From: Firmicutes bacterium AM55-24TS
GTDB lineage: Bacteria; Bacillota; Clostridia; UBA1381
Assembly: GCA_003460745.1 (NCBI GenBank)
Contig: QTVU01000003.1
Span: forward strand, 65,754-129,753
Reading direction: 5' to 3'
Length of the DNA stretch: 64,000 nucleotides
Shown here piece by piece: positions 8,854 to 17,190 of this stretch; the stretch's first letter is position 1; every line of letters begins with the position of its first letter. Under the pieces are notes generated by a model. The model saw only the letters and a list, made by a program, of their open reading frames with translations, had not been told where the DNA came from and did not search any database. The position numbers and the translations under genes were made by a program.

Positions 8854-9461
8854 ATCTTTTGCTTTATTTCCTGAACTATTTCAACCAACTTAAATTTAAC
8901 AACAACTTCTTTATCGTTTTTGGTAATTATATCGTAAGTATCTTTATCAAGTTTTTCACGAAGAATTTTTTCGCTTTCTTTACTGAGCCGAACTTCCTCA
9001 CCCTCTTTAAAGCACAACGGCGGATACATAACGCACCACCAATTATGTCCTTCACCGCTGCCGAGAACAATCCTTACACCGTAATATTCGCCCGCCGGCA
9101 AAATCATTGACTTATATGTTTTTTCGGGAAATTCAAATTTACCGTATTCGGCGTGTGCCGTATATGAAAAACCGTTTTCACGAAGTACGTCATTCGCTAT
9201 ATCTTCAAATTCATTCAAATCGTTTATTATCTCATCGCGACATTCGTTTTTATCCGTTTTTGAAAGTCTGTCGCCGACATTTTTTAAAATTGCGTCACGC
9301 ACCTTTAATTTAACTGCTTGGTCGTTATCATCGTCACTGTCCGCGATAATATGTAATCTTATCAAATTATCCTGCAAATCCGCCTGTACACCGTCCGAAT
9401 ATGCAGTTACACAAACCGTCATACAAAGTGCCACCAAAAATACCGCTATTATCTTATTCAT
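8844..9461 (-). CDS. spoIIR: Stage II sporulation protein R
   Basis: The forespore signal that, secreted into the intermembrane space, triggers SpoIIGA to process pro-sigma-E in the mother cell. 205 residues with an N-terminal signal helix (about residues 3-20), then the family hallmarks NLIRLHIIADSD, KLKVRDAIL, LPAGEYYGVRIVLG and NWWCVMYPPLCF. GAGGT precedes ATG 9461. It is monocistronic; the upstream gap holds a sigma-F-like promoter, fitting its known forespore expression. SpoIIGA and sigE are not in the window. Confidence 0.95.
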   Translation of the reverse strand: MNKIIAVFLVALCMTVCVTAYSDGVQADLQDNLIRLHIIADSDDDNDQAVKLKVRDAILKNVGDRLSKTDKNECRDEIINDLNEFEDIANDVLRENGFSYTAHAEYGKFEFPEKTYKSMILPAGEYYGVRIVLGSGEGHNWWCVMYPPLCFKEGEEVRLSKESEKILREKLDKDTYDIITKNDKEVVVKFKLVEIVQEIKQKITS

Positions 9462-9497
9462 AATTAATACCTCACTGATTTAATCTTATATTGAAAT

Positions 9498-9524
9498 TAT
9501 TAACCTATTTTTCATCTCGCATAC
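9498..9524 (-). promoter_or_regulatory. Candidate sigma-F promoter of spoIIR
   Basis: Minus strand: GTATG (9524-9520), 14-base spacer, GGTTAATA (9505-9498). This resembles sigma-F sites (GYATA and a GGnnAnnA-type -10). spoIIR is a known sigma-F target in Bacillus subtilis. The -35 overlaps sequence that may serve the divergent sleB promoter. Confidence 0.45.
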
Positions 9525-9579
9525 ATATTTATTACGATTTTATGGAAATACTAAAGAAAAATCACAAGGAGGAAGTAAT

Positions 9580-10035
9580 ATGAAAAAATTAATATCTGTC
9601 GTTCTGGCATTTGCATTGATAACTTGCGGCGTCGTTTATTACACTAACGAAAACAACGCATATGCGGTAAGTGCCTCATCAAACGAAAAACAGCTTTTGG
9701 CAAGAGCGGTAAACGGTGAGGCACGCGGTGAGCCTTACGAAGGACAAGTTGCCGTTGCGGCAGTTATTTTAAATCGTGTACGTCATTCGTCATTCCCTAA
9801 CACAATTTCGGGTGTTATCTATCAGCCCGGTGCATTTACGGCGGTCAGTGACGGACAGATAAATGTTCCTATCGACGAAAATTCTACGGTTTACAAAGCC
9901 TGCAATGACGCTTTAAACGGTTGGGATCCGTCCGGCGGTGCGATATACTATTTTAATCCCGACACCGCCACAAATGCTTGGATATGGTCAAGACCGCTTA
10001 TAAAAACCATCGGCAAGCACAGATTTTGCAAATAA
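9580..10035 (+). CDS. sleB: SleB-type spore cortex-lytic enzyme (catalytic domain only)
   Basis: A lytic transglycosylase-like hydrolase that degrades spore cortex peptidoglycan at germination. 151 residues: a signal peptide (about 1-29), then the Hydrolase_2 domain with LARAVNGEARGEPYEGQ (catalytic Glu in GEA), AVILNRVRH, FTAVSDGQI and GGAIYYFNP. Bacillus SleB has an additional N-terminal peptidoglycan-binding domain; here it is absent, as in many Clostridia. AAGGAGG precedes the ATG. ypeB follows after 21 bases, and the two proteins usually depend on each other. Confidence 0.92.
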   Translation: MKKLISVVLAFALITCGVVYYTNENNAYAVSASSNEKQLLARAVNGEARGEPYEGQVAVAAVILNRVRHSSFPNTISGVIYQPGAFTAVSDGQINVPIDENSTVYKACNDALNGWDPSGGAIYYFNPDTATNAWIWSRPLIKTIGKHRFCK

Positions 10036-10056
10036 TATGAGAGAGAGGAAAATAAT

Positions 10057-11406
10057 ATGGAGAGAAAAAAAAGCATACACGTTTGGCTGTATACAATACT
10101 TATTGTAGGAATAATCGCCGCAGTCATATGGGGTGCTACCGCAACGAAAAATGCAAAAGCACTTGAAGTCACAACAGAAAATCAGTACAACAGAGCGTTC
10201 CACGAGCTTGTCGGTTATGTTGACGATATAGACACTCTTTTGAGCAAAACACAGCTTACAAAAAGTCCCGCACAGCTTGCAAAACTTTCAAGCGATATTT
10301 TTCGACAAAGTGCAGAGGCAAAGTCATGTCTTGGTCAGCTTCCCACATCAGAGGTACAGCTTGACAACACGTCAAAATTTCTTTCACAAGTCGGCGATTA
10401 CACCTATGTGCTTTCGCAGTCAATGATTAACGGCGAAGAAATTTCGCAGGAAGAATATGACAATCTTTCGTCAATGAACGAATATGCCGCAACACTAAAA
10501 AATACCCTTTCGGAAATAGAAACAAAAATTTACAACGGAGAAGTACGCATTTCACAGTCAAGGACAAGACAGCGCGGAACAGTCGCAGACGCGGCAGATT
10601 CAAACGTACTTGACGATTTGGCTAACGTAGAAAAATCGTTTGACGAATATCCGTCACTTATATATGACGGTCCGTTCTCGGAGCATATTGAAAACAGAGA
10701 GCCTGCACTTTTGAAAAACGCACACACAATTTCACAAGAGGACGCACTGAACACAGCTGAGAAATTTGTCGGTACAAAAGGATTGGCTTTTGAAAGTCTT
10801 TCGGAAAATACCGCAATACCGTCATACACATTTGTGAAAAACACCGACTCAAATCAAATTTCAATAAGTATAACAAAAGACGGCGGATATATTCTTTCAT
10901 ATCTGAACAGCAGAAATATTGAAGGCGAACGTCTTGACATTAATTCCGCAACAGACAAAGCGGCTGAATTTTTGCAGAAAAACGGTTTTTACAGTATGCA
11001 GAGCAGTTATTATGAAAAATCAGGCGGTATCGCAACGATAAACTTTGCATATGTACAGGACAACGTAACGTGTTACAGTGACCTTGTAAAAGTTCGTGTT
11101 GCACTCGATACAGGTGAAATTGTAGGTCTTGAAACAAACGGATATATTATGAATCACGCAGAGAGAAACTTATCAGCCCCTGCACTTTCCGTTGATGACG
11201 CAAAATCAAAAATATCCACAGGACTTGACGTGACCGCAACAAAACTTGCTCTTGTTCCGAAGGACAGTATGAGAGAAGTGCTTTGCTATGAATTTAAGGG
11301 TGTTTTTAACGGCAAAAACTTTTTAATCTATGTCAATGCCGAAAACGGTCGTGAAGAAGAAATATTCCTGCTTATCGAATCGGAAGAAGGAATTTTGACA
11401 GTATAA
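10057..11406 (+). CDS. ypeB: Germination protein YpeB
   Basis: Partner of SleB needed for its localisation and stability in the spore. 449 residues: a short cytoplasmic N-terminus (ERKKSIHVW), one transmembrane helix (about residues 10-30), a helical region to about residue 170, then PepSY-like domains in the C-terminal half (for example ISQEDALNTAEKFV and LSVDDAKSKISTGL). GAGAGAGG precedes the ATG. It is the second gene of the sleB-ypeB operon and is followed by the metK promoter. Confidence 0.93.
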   Translation: MERKKSIHVWLYTILIVGIIAAVIWGATATKNAKALEVTTENQYNRAFHELVGYVDDIDTLLSKTQLTKSPAQLAKLSSDIFRQSAEAKSCLGQLPTSEVQLDNTSKFLSQVGDYTYVLSQSMINGEEISQEEYDNLSSMNEYAATLKNTLSEIETKIYNGEVRISQSRTRQRGTVADAADSNVLDDLANVEKSFDEYPSLIYDGPFSEHIENREPALLKNAHTISQEDALNTAEKFVGTKGLAFESLSENTAIPSYTFVKNTDSNQISISITKDGGYILSYLNSRNIEGERLDINSATDKAAEFLQKNGFYSMQSSYYEKSGGIATINFAYVQDNVTCYSDLVKVRVALDTGEIVGLETNGYIMNHAERNLSAPALSVDDAKSKISTGLDVTATKLALVPKDSMREVLCYEFKGVFNGKNFLIYVNAENGREEEIFLLIESEEGILTV

Positions 11407-11415
11407 TTTAATATA

Positions 11416-11444
11416 TTGACTTTTTCGTGTATTTACGATACAAT
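11416..11444 (+). promoter_or_regulatory. Promoter of metK
   Basis: TTGACT (11416-11421), 17-base spacer, TACAAT (11439-11444). The leader of about 45 bases is too short for an S-box (SAM) riboswitch. Confidence 0.75.
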
Positions 11445-11497
11445 ATATAATAGTATATTATAGGTACATTGTAAATATAGGAAAGGAAATAAAACCA

Positions 11498-12681
11498 ATG
11501 AGTAAAAGATTATTTACTTCGGAATCTGTAACAGAAGGTCATCCCGATAAAATCTGTGACCAAATTTCTGACGCAATTCTTGATGAAATACTAAAAGAAG
11601 ATCCGATGGCAAGAGTCGCTTGCGAAACTACTTGTACAACGGGTATAATCTCAATTATGGGTGAAATTACAACATCTTGCTATGTTGATTTCCCTAAGGT
11701 TGCAAGACAGGTTGTTCTTGACATCGGATATGACAGAGCTAAATACGGCTTTGACGGTACAACTTGTGCCGTTGTTACGGCTATTGACGAACAGTCGCCT
11801 GATATTGCGCAAGGCGTTAATGACGGTTATGAAAACCGTGAACAAGGTGGTAATGACAACGAAAATTCAACAGGTGCCGGCGACCAGGGTATGATGTTCG
11901 GTTACGCTTGTGACGAAACACCCGAATTTATGCCAATGCCGATTTCTCTTGCACACAAAATGGCAAAGAAACTTACACAAGTAAGAAAAGACGGTATCCT
12001 TGATTATCTTCGCCCTGACGGCAAAACTCAAGTTACTGTTGAATATGATGACGATAAGCCTGTAAGAGTTGACGCAGTTGTTGTATCAAGCCAGCATTCT
12101 CCTGATGTTGATATTCAAAAGCTTCGTGAAGATATTAAGAGAGAAGTTATTTTAACAACTGTTCCGGCTGAACTTATTGATGAAAACACTAAGTTTTATA
12201 TCAATCCGACAGGCAGATTTGTTGTCGGCGGACCTAACGGTGACAGCGGTTTAACAGGAAGAAACTTATCGTTGACACATACGGCGGTTATGCAAGACAC
12301 GGCGGCGGTGCTTTTTCGGGTAAAGACCCTACAAAGGTTGACAGAAGTGCCGCATATGCATCTCGTTGGGTTGCAAAGAATGTTGTTGCGGCAGGACTTG
12401 CAAAGAAGTGCGAAGTTCAGCTTGCATACGCAATCGGCGTTGCACACCCTGTTTCAATAATGGTTGATACTTTCGGTACTGCAACAGTTGATGAAGATAA
12501 GATTGAACAGGCAATCGAAAAAGTATTTGATTTAAGACCGCACGCAATTATCAAACAACTTGATTTGAGAAAGCCTATCTATAAAAACCTTGCCGCTTAC
12601 GGTCATATGGGACGTGAGGACTTAGGCGTAAGTTGGGAAAAACTTGATAAAGTTGAAGAATTGAAAGCTGCAATTAAATAA
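11498..12681 (+). CDS. metK: S-adenosylmethionine synthetase (frameshifted in this sequence)
   Basis: Makes S-adenosylmethionine from ATP and methionine. The first frame begins [20 protein letters not shown] and contains [14 protein letters not shown] and [20 protein letters not shown], all strongly conserved. Just after LTGR the reading frame is lost around 12262-12264; shifting by one base restores [37 protein letters not shown] and the normal C-terminus to 12681. A single missing A in the short run AAGAAAC explains it. Repaired length is about 394 residues, normal for MetK. As the gene is essential and both halves are intact, an error in the sequence is more likely than a pseudogene. GAAAGGAA precedes the ATG. 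Confidence 0.93.
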
Positions 12682-12686
12682 CTAAT

Positions 12687-12716
12687 AAAATCCGATGGCA
12701 TTAACCATCGGATTTT
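12687..12716 (+). terminator. Terminator of metK
   Basis: Stem AAAATCCGATGG / CCATCGGATTTT with a 6-base loop, followed by T's. The stem core is the same as in the terminator at 4106-4130. Confidence 0.85.
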
Positions 12717-12726
12717 TTATGCACTC

Positions 12727-12755
12727 AAAAAGCACATCTTACGATGTGCTTTTTG
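12727..12755. terminator. Terminator of the alcohol dehydrogenase gene
   Basis: Stem AAAAAGCACATC / GATGTGCTTTTTG with a 4-base loop. Symmetrical, so it can also back up the metK terminator. Confidence 0.8.
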
Positions 12756-12775
12756 TAATACAAATAACTTTTCCA

Positions 12776-13957
12776 TTAGAAATCTACTTCTGTACCGTAG
12801 TATGTGCAAGTAAACAATTTCTCCATCTGTTCCGGAGTAATTGAACGTGGGTTTGAACCTGTGCAAGCATCACCTACTGCAAGTTCGGCGATTGATGACA
12901 ATTTTTCTTTAAATTCATCTTCCTTAACACCGAATTCCTGCAATGTCTTAGGGATATTCATAGCTCTGTTAAATTCTTCAATCTTAGCGATTAGAGCATT
13001 TACCTGTGCCTTTTCAGATGTTCCGCCAAGTCCTACACGTCTTGCAATATCTGCATAACGGTGCATAGCCTCTGGCTCGTGTGCGTTGTACTTAATTACA
13101 TACGGCAAATAAATTGCATTTGCACATCCGTGAGGAATATGACCTGTTGAGAATGCCGCACCTGTTTTATGTGCCATTGAGTGAACTATACCAAGCAAAG
13201 CATTTGAGAATGCCTGACCTGCAAGACATTGTGCATAGTGCATTTGTTCTCTCGCGCCCATATCGCACTTATACGACTGCGGTAAGTAATCAAACACCAT
13301 TTCTATTGCCTTAATTGCAAGAGGGTCTGTAAACGGTGAATTAAGCGTTGATACATATGCCTCGATTGCGTGAGTAAGTGCGTCCATACCTGTGTATGCA
13401 ACTTGCTTTATCGGCAATGATTCAACAAGCTGTGGGTCTACGATTGCAACATCCGGTGTAATCTCAAAGTCTGCAAGAGGATACTTGATACCCTTTGCAT
13501 AATCTGTGATAACCGAAAATGCAGTAACTTCAGTAGCCGTACCCGATGTTGACGGAATAGCTACAAATTTAGCCTTTTGGCGAAGTTTCGGGAATGAGAA
13601 AGGTGTACAGAGTTGCTCAAAAGTAACCTCAGGATATTCATAGAATGCCCACATAGCCTTAGCCGCGTCAATCGGTGAACCGCCGCCGATTGCTACGATT
13701 ACGTCTGGCTGAAAATCTGTCATAGCCTTTGCACCCTTCATAACAGTTTCAACTGACGGGTCAGGCTCAACGCCTTCAAACAACTGTACTTCCATTCCTG
13801 CTTCTTTTAAATATGCTTCTACTTTATCAAGAAAACCGCCGCGACGCATTGAACTGCCGCCCGATACGACGATAGCTTTTTTACCGTCAATATTCTTTAG
13901 GTTTTCAAGTGAATCCTTTCCGTAATACAAATCTCTTGGTAATGTAAATCTTCCCAT
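12776..13957 (-). CDS. Iron-containing alcohol dehydrogenase
   Basis: A NAD(P)H-dependent group III alcohol dehydrogenase of 393 residues, of the kind that reduces aldehydes to ethanol or butanol in clostridial fermentation. The Rossmann part has IVVSGGSSM and VIVAIGGGSPIDAAK; the metal site is seen as the Asp/His of the MDALTHAIEAY region, GIVHSMAHKTGA and IPHGCANA. The substrate (ethanol, butanol or another) cannot be read from sequence. AGGAGG precedes ATG 13957. It is monocistronic, with a promoter at 14024-14052 and a Rex-like operator at 13994-14011, implying induction when the NADH/NAD ratio is high. Confidence 0.92.
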   Translation of the reverse strand: MGRFTLPRDLYYGKDSLENLKNIDGKKAIVVSGGSSMRRGGFLDKVEAYLKEAGMEVQLFEGVEPDPSVETVMKGAKAMTDFQPDVIVAIGGGSPIDAAKAMWAFYEYPEVTFEQLCTPFSFPKLRQKAKFVAIPSTSGTATEVTAFSVITDYAKGIKYPLADFEITPDVAIVDPQLVESLPIKQVAYTGMDALTHAIEAYVSTLNSPFTDPLAIKAIEMVFDYLPQSYKCDMGAREQMHYAQCLAGQAFSNALLGIVHSMAHKTGAAFSTGHIPHGCANAIYLPYVIKYNAHEPEAMHRYADIARRVGLGGTSEKAQVNALIAKIEEFNRAMNIPKTLQEFGVKEDEFKEKLSSIAELAVGDACTGSNPRSITPEQMEKLFTCTYYGTEVDF

Positions 13958-13993
13958 AATAAATAACCTCCTCTAATAATAAGAAAAAAGTAG

Positions 13994-14011
13994 TTGTTAA
14001 ATTATTATCAA
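13994..14011. promoter_or_regulatory. Rex-like redox operator upstream of the alcohol dehydrogenase
   Basis: TTGTTAAATTATTATCAA matches the Rex palindrome TTGTTAAnnnnTTAACAA at all but one fixed position. It lies just downstream of the -10 box, overlapping the expected transcription start, where binding would block transcription. A further half-site TAACAA at 14014-14019 and flanking bases make a wider 10-base inverted repeat (13990-13999 with 14014-14023). Rex represses alcohol dehydrogenase genes in several Clostridia; its role here is inferred. Confidence 0.65.
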
Positions 14012-14023
14012 TCTAACAACTAC

Positions 14024-14052
14024 ATTATATCACTTTATATTCAGTTTTTCAA
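14024..14052 (-). promoter_or_regulatory. Promoter of the alcohol dehydrogenase gene
   Basis: Minus strand: TTGAAA (14052-14047), 17-base spacer, TATAAT (14029-14024). Confidence 0.75.
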
Positions 14053-14125
14053 TGATTTAAACCTATTTTACAAAAAATTTACCTTTTGCATAAATTTCTT
14101 GGTTTATTTTGTACACTTTTCAAAA

Positions 14126-15466
14126 TCATAAATTAAAAAATCTTGTTGCGATATTGAAAAATATCAAAATACTCGTTGCATCGACAATGGTCGTTATAAG
14201 CGGTGCCGCCATAACGGCCGGATCAAGTTTACAACGCTTTGCAAGCATAGGCAGTGAACAGCCTATAAACTGCGAAATTATGACTATAAATATAATCGAC
14301 AGACTCACCACAGTCGCAATTTGCAAATCACCTGACATTATCCATATTCGCACACCGTTTACGATTGCCAATATAACGCATATTACAAGCGAAATTCTGA
14401 ATTCGGTAAATATGACCTTTAAGAAGTCTTTCAGTTTAATTTCGTCAACCGACATTCCGCGAATTATCATTGTTGAGCTTTGCGAACCGCAGTTACCGCC
14501 CGTACTCATAAGCATAGGAATAAACGATACAAGCGCAGGTATCGCCGTACACGCGTCCTCATATTTTGTTAAAATAGTTCCCGTTATCGCCGCCGACAAC
14601 ATCAGTATCAACAGCCAAAAAATTCTGTTTTTGGCATGTTTAAAATCAGACGTTTTGAAATACGACTCCTCCGTCGGATTGATAGCCGCCATTCTTTCAA
14701 TATCCTCTGTCGCCTCGTCCTGCATAACGTCGATAGCGTCGTCAAATGTTACGATACCGACAAGTCTGCCCTCATCGTCAACAACAGGCATTGTTACAAA
14801 GTCGTATTTGTTCATATCCTTTGCAACGTCCTCTTTATCGCTCAAAGTATGCACGCATATTATGGTCTTATCCATTATATCGCACACTTTTTCATTCGGC
14901 TCGGCAAGCAAAAGATTTTTTACCGACAAATATCCCAACAGTTTTCTGTTATCATCAGTGACATAACAAGTATAAATCGTTTCAGCCTCATTGATTGTAC
15001 GTCTTATACGTTTGATTGCGTCACTGATTGTCATTTTCGGTCTAAGACTGATATAATCGGTCGTCATAAGACTTCCGGCACTGTCCTCGGGATATTTCAA
15101 TATCTCATTTATCATCTGACGCATATCAGGCTCTGTATTTTTAAGAATACGTTTCACCACATTTGCAGGCATTTCCTCAACAATATCCGCCGCATCATCA
15201 ACGTAAAGTTCATCAAATACTTCCTTGATTTCATTATCCGAAAAACCGCGTATCAAAAGTTCTTGCTCATCAGTGTCCATAAGTGCGAATGTATCCGCCG
15301 CCAAATCTTTCGGCAAAAGTCTAAATAAAAGCGGTAAACTGTCCGAAGAAACCTCTGAAAACATTGCCGCTATATCCGCCTCATTCATTGACGAAAGTAC
15401 ATCTCGAAGTGATGAATATTTTTTGTTTTCAAGTAATGTTTCGATTGTCTTAGCCAATGCTATCAT
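14126..15466 (-). CDS. mgtE: Magnesium transporter MgtE
   Basis: A Mg2+ channel of the inner membrane gated by cytoplasmic Mg2+. About 446 residues: a helical MgtE-N domain (to about 130; LPKDLAADTFALMD), a CBS pair (about 135-255; TDYISLRPKMTI, MPVVDDEGRLVGIV), the connecting helix, and five C-terminal transmembrane helices including the pore segment MLMSTGGNCGSQSSTMIIRG. AGGAG lies 8 bases before ATG 15466; upstream in-frame ATGs are too close to that site or without one. It is a single gene with a consensus promoter. The leader is too short for an M-box riboswitch. Confidence 0.95.
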   Translation of the reverse strand: MIALAKTIETLLENKKYSSLRDVLSSMNEADIAAMFSEVSSDSLPLLFRLLPKDLAADTFALMDTDEQELLIRGFSDNEIKEVFDELYVDDAADIVEEMPANVVKRILKNTEPDMRQMINEILKYPEDSAGSLMTTDYISLRPKMTISDAIKRIRRTINEAETIYTCYVTDDNRKLLGYLSVKNLLLAEPNEKVCDIMDKTIICVHTLSDKEDVAKDMNKYDFVTMPVVDDEGRLVGIVTFDDAIDVMQDEATEDIERMAAINPTEESYFKTSDFKHAKNRIFWLLILMLSAAITGTILTKYEDACTAIPALVSFIPMLMSTGGNCGSQSSTMIIRGMSVDEIKLKDFLKVIFTEFRISLVICVILAIVNGVRIWIMSGDLQIATVVSLSIIFIVIISQFIGCSLPMLAKRCKLDPAVMAAPLITTIVDATSILIFFNIATRFFNL

Positions 15467-15500
15467 TTTCATCACTCCTATCATTTTTAGTCCTATATAT

Positions 15501-15529
15501 AGTATAACCTTATTTTTGCTTTGTGTCAA
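15501..15529 (-). promoter_or_regulatory. Promoter of mgtE
   Basis: Minus strand: TTGACA (15529-15524), 17-base spacer, TATACT (15506-15501). Confidence 0.75.
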
Positions 15530-15595
15530 TTTTTAATTCCGATTTTTGTGTAAAATATATTTTTGAAAAGTTTTTTATTTTTTTCAAAAAAACTA

Positions 15596-15624
15596 TTGAC
15601 ATTTGTCTAAATATAAGTTATAAT
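15596..15624 (+). promoter_or_regulatory. Promoter of tRNA-Asp
   Basis: Perfect consensus: TTGACA (15596-15601), 17-base spacer, TATAAT (15619-15624), 20 bases before the mature tRNA. Confidence 0.85.
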
Positions 15625-15643
15625 AGTCAAGCAGTCAAGAGTT

Positions 15644-15720
15644 GGCCCGGTAGTTCAGTTGGTTAGAACGCCAGCCTGTCACGCTGGAGGTCGTGAGTTC
15701 GAGCCTCATCCGGGTCGCCA
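15644..15720 (+). tRNA. tRNA-Asp (GTC)
   Basis: A 77-base cloverleaf with encoded CCA. The acceptor stem is GGCCCGG / CCGGGTC (one G-T wobble), discriminator G, anticodon stem CCAGC / GCTGG, anticodon GTC at 15678-15680, and the T-loop GTTCGAG. It is a lone tRNA gene with its own consensus promoter and terminator. Confidence 0.97.
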
Positions 15721-15722
15721 AC

Positions 15723-15751
15723 AAAAAGGAAGTACGATGTACTTCCTTTTT
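15723..15751 (+). terminator. Terminator of tRNA-Asp
   Basis: 13-base stem AAAAAGGAAGTAC / GTACTTCCTTTTT with a GAT loop, followed by T's. Confidence 0.9.
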
Positions 15752-15771
15752 TTATTTTTAATTTCAGATAT

Positions 15772-15793
15772 AAAAAAAATGCCCTTATGGGCA
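15772..15793 (-). terminator. Terminator of the nusB to ybaK-like operon
   Basis: Minus strand: short stem TGCCC / GGGCA, ATAA loop, then eight T's. It lies just after the repaired end of the ybaK-like gene. Confidence 0.65.
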
Positions 15794-15797
15794 AATT

Positions 15798-16285
15798 CTA
15801 TAATGTAATGACATCAACTTGATTTCCGTGTTCTTTTATTATATCAATTAAATCTTCTGCTTTTAAATACACTGTTGCGGTATTATCATTCGGATGTACG
15901 GCTATTAAGTGTCCCGTTTTGCAAATTCTTTATCTATAAAAAATTTAACTTTTAACTCTTTATCGTTTAACAATCCGAACGGTGTAACCGCTCCCGGTAT
16001 CACACCCATTATACTTTTCAACTCGTCCTCTGATGCAAAGCTTAAAGCACGAGTATTATTTTCCTTTCTAAACTCCTTTAAATTAACCTTTTTATCGCCT
16101 TTTACGGTTATAAGATAATAATTTCTTTTCTTATCATCTCTGACAAAAAGATTTTTCGCTTCCGCTTCGGGATAAGGAATATCAATCTGCGACACTTCTT
16201 CCATATTATAAACCGCTTTGTGTTCGGTTACTTCGTGCAATACATCTTTTTCTTTTAAATAATCAAGTATTTCTTGTTTATTCAT
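15798..16285 (-). CDS. YbaK/ProX-type aminoacyl-tRNA deacylase (frameshifted in this sequence)
   Basis: A free-standing editing domain that hydrolyses mischarged tRNA, most likely Ala-tRNA-Pro or Cys-tRNA-Pro. The first frame gives 126 residues with KNLFVRDDKKRNYYLI, VIPGAVTPFGLLND and KFFIDKEFAKR, then ends at a stop in DT-stop. Adding one base in the G-run near 15913 (minus-strand CGGGA) continues into GHLIAVHPNDNTATVYL, then DLIDIIKEHGNQVDVITL, the expected C-terminus, ending at 15798-15800. Repaired length is about 162 residues, normal for the family. It is the last gene of the nusB operon, 3 bases after the DUF188 gene. Functional in the cell unless the shift is real. Confidence 0.88.
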
Positions 16286-16288
16286 ACT

Positions 16289-16735
16289 TTATCCCCTGTC
16301 CAAAATCGTTAAAAGATTTCGTTCAAACCGTTCGTCATCTTCTTTAGTTCTCTTTTTCGGGTTAAACGTCTTACCGCCTTTTCTGCCGGCTCGGCGTACT
16401 TTCTGTCCCAAAAACCTTTCAAACATAAGTTTATCGATATTATTGTTATCATAAATAAGTCCGCTGTTACCGATTGCATACGCACTGCGTCCGAGTGCAA
16501 GCGACGCAACGCCGTAATCCTGTGTAACAATGACGTCACCCTTTTCACTATCGTTTATCAGTGCAAGGTCAACCGCGTCCCTACCCTTACTTATTGTCAC
16601 AATCTTACTGTAATCCGAGCTTAAAATATGGCTTGAATCAATATACATAACAACTTCGATATTCTTCTGTTTTGCAACCTTTTCAATAATTTCTTTAACA
16701 GGACACGCGTCCGCATCAACAAGTATCTTCATCAT
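16289..16735 (-). CDS. YaiI/YqxD family protein (DUF188)
   Basis: 148 residues of the UPF0178 family, a PIN-like fold protein of unknown substrate. The N-terminal MKILVDADACPVKE, DVIVTQDYGVASLAL and the basic C-terminal KVRRAGRKGGKTFNPKKR are diagnostic, with conserved Asp residues that could bind metal. Two adjacent ATGs (16735 and 16732) are possible starts after AAGG. Its start overlaps the stop of the preceding yuiD-like gene, and it ends 3 bases before the ybaK-like gene. In the family the role is thought to be RNA-related, but this is not established. Confidence 0.9.
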   Translation of the reverse strand: MMKILVDADACPVKEIIEKVAKQKNIEVVMYIDSSHILSSDYSKIVTISKGRDAVDLALINDSEKGDVIVTQDYGVASLALGRSAYAIGNSGLIYDNNNIDKLMFERFLGQKVRRAGRKGGKTFNPKKRTKEDDERFERNLLTILDRG

Positions 16736-17178
16736 ACATACCTTATAATCGCAATTATTACGCCCAAAATAGCACCGGCAAAAACTTCAATCGGAGTATG
16801 TCCCAAAAGTTCTTTCAGACGTTTTTCTGTTTTTGAAAAATCGGCATTCATAACAGACTCAACCAATTTATTAAGTATAGCAGCCTGCTGACCTGCACTT
16901 CTTCTGACGCCTGCCGCATCATACATAACCACAAACGACATAACCGCCGATATTGCAAAAACCACACTGTCAAAGCCTTGCGTAAAGCCGATAGACATTG
17001 TAAGTGCCATTACAAAAGATGAATGTGAACTCGGCATACCGCCCGAACCGATTATTCTCTTAAAATCAAACTTCTTTTTATCCCAAACGAGTATCATCTT
17101 TAGTACCTGTGCCGCAAACCAACCTATAAGAGCCGTTATAAGCACCGAATTTGAAATAAGCTGTTGTAAATATGACAT
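16732..17178 (-). CDS. YuiD-like divergent PAP2 family membrane protein (DUF212)
   Basis: 148 residues with about four transmembrane helices. The phosphatase-like motifs GGMPSSHSSFV, AAGVRRSAGQQA and LGHTPIEVFAGAILG show the divergent PAP2/acid phosphatase family. It probably acts on a lipid phosphate; being next to ispA, an isoprenoid diphosphate is a reasonable but unproven substrate. AAAGGAG precedes ATG 17178. It is in the middle of the nusB operon. Confidence 0.9.
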   Translation of the reverse strand: MSYLQQLISNSVLITALIGWFAAQVLKMILVWDKKKFDFKRIIGSGGMPSSHSSFVMALTMSIGFTQGFDSVVFAISAVMSFVVMYDAAGVRRSAGQQAAILNKLVESVMNADFSKTEKRLKELLGHTPIEVFAGAILGVIIAIIRYV

Positions 17179-17190
17179 TAACTATCTCCT

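Noticed and set aside
11445..11497. SAM (S-box) riboswitch before metK
   Set aside because: The leader after the promoter is about 45 bases and has no conserved S-box strands.
12258..12681. Programmed frameshift in metK (and in the other five broken genes)
   Set aside because: No slippery heptamer with a following structure was evident at metK, and six unrelated genes affected at scattered places fits sequence error better.
13990..14023. Terminator hairpin upstream of the alcohol dehydrogenase gene
   Set aside because: The arms do not lead into a T-run at the end of any gene; the site sits at a promoter, so an operator is more likely.
15467..15500. M-box magnesium riboswitch before mgtE
   Set aside because: The promoter lies too close to the gene; the leader is about 30 bases.
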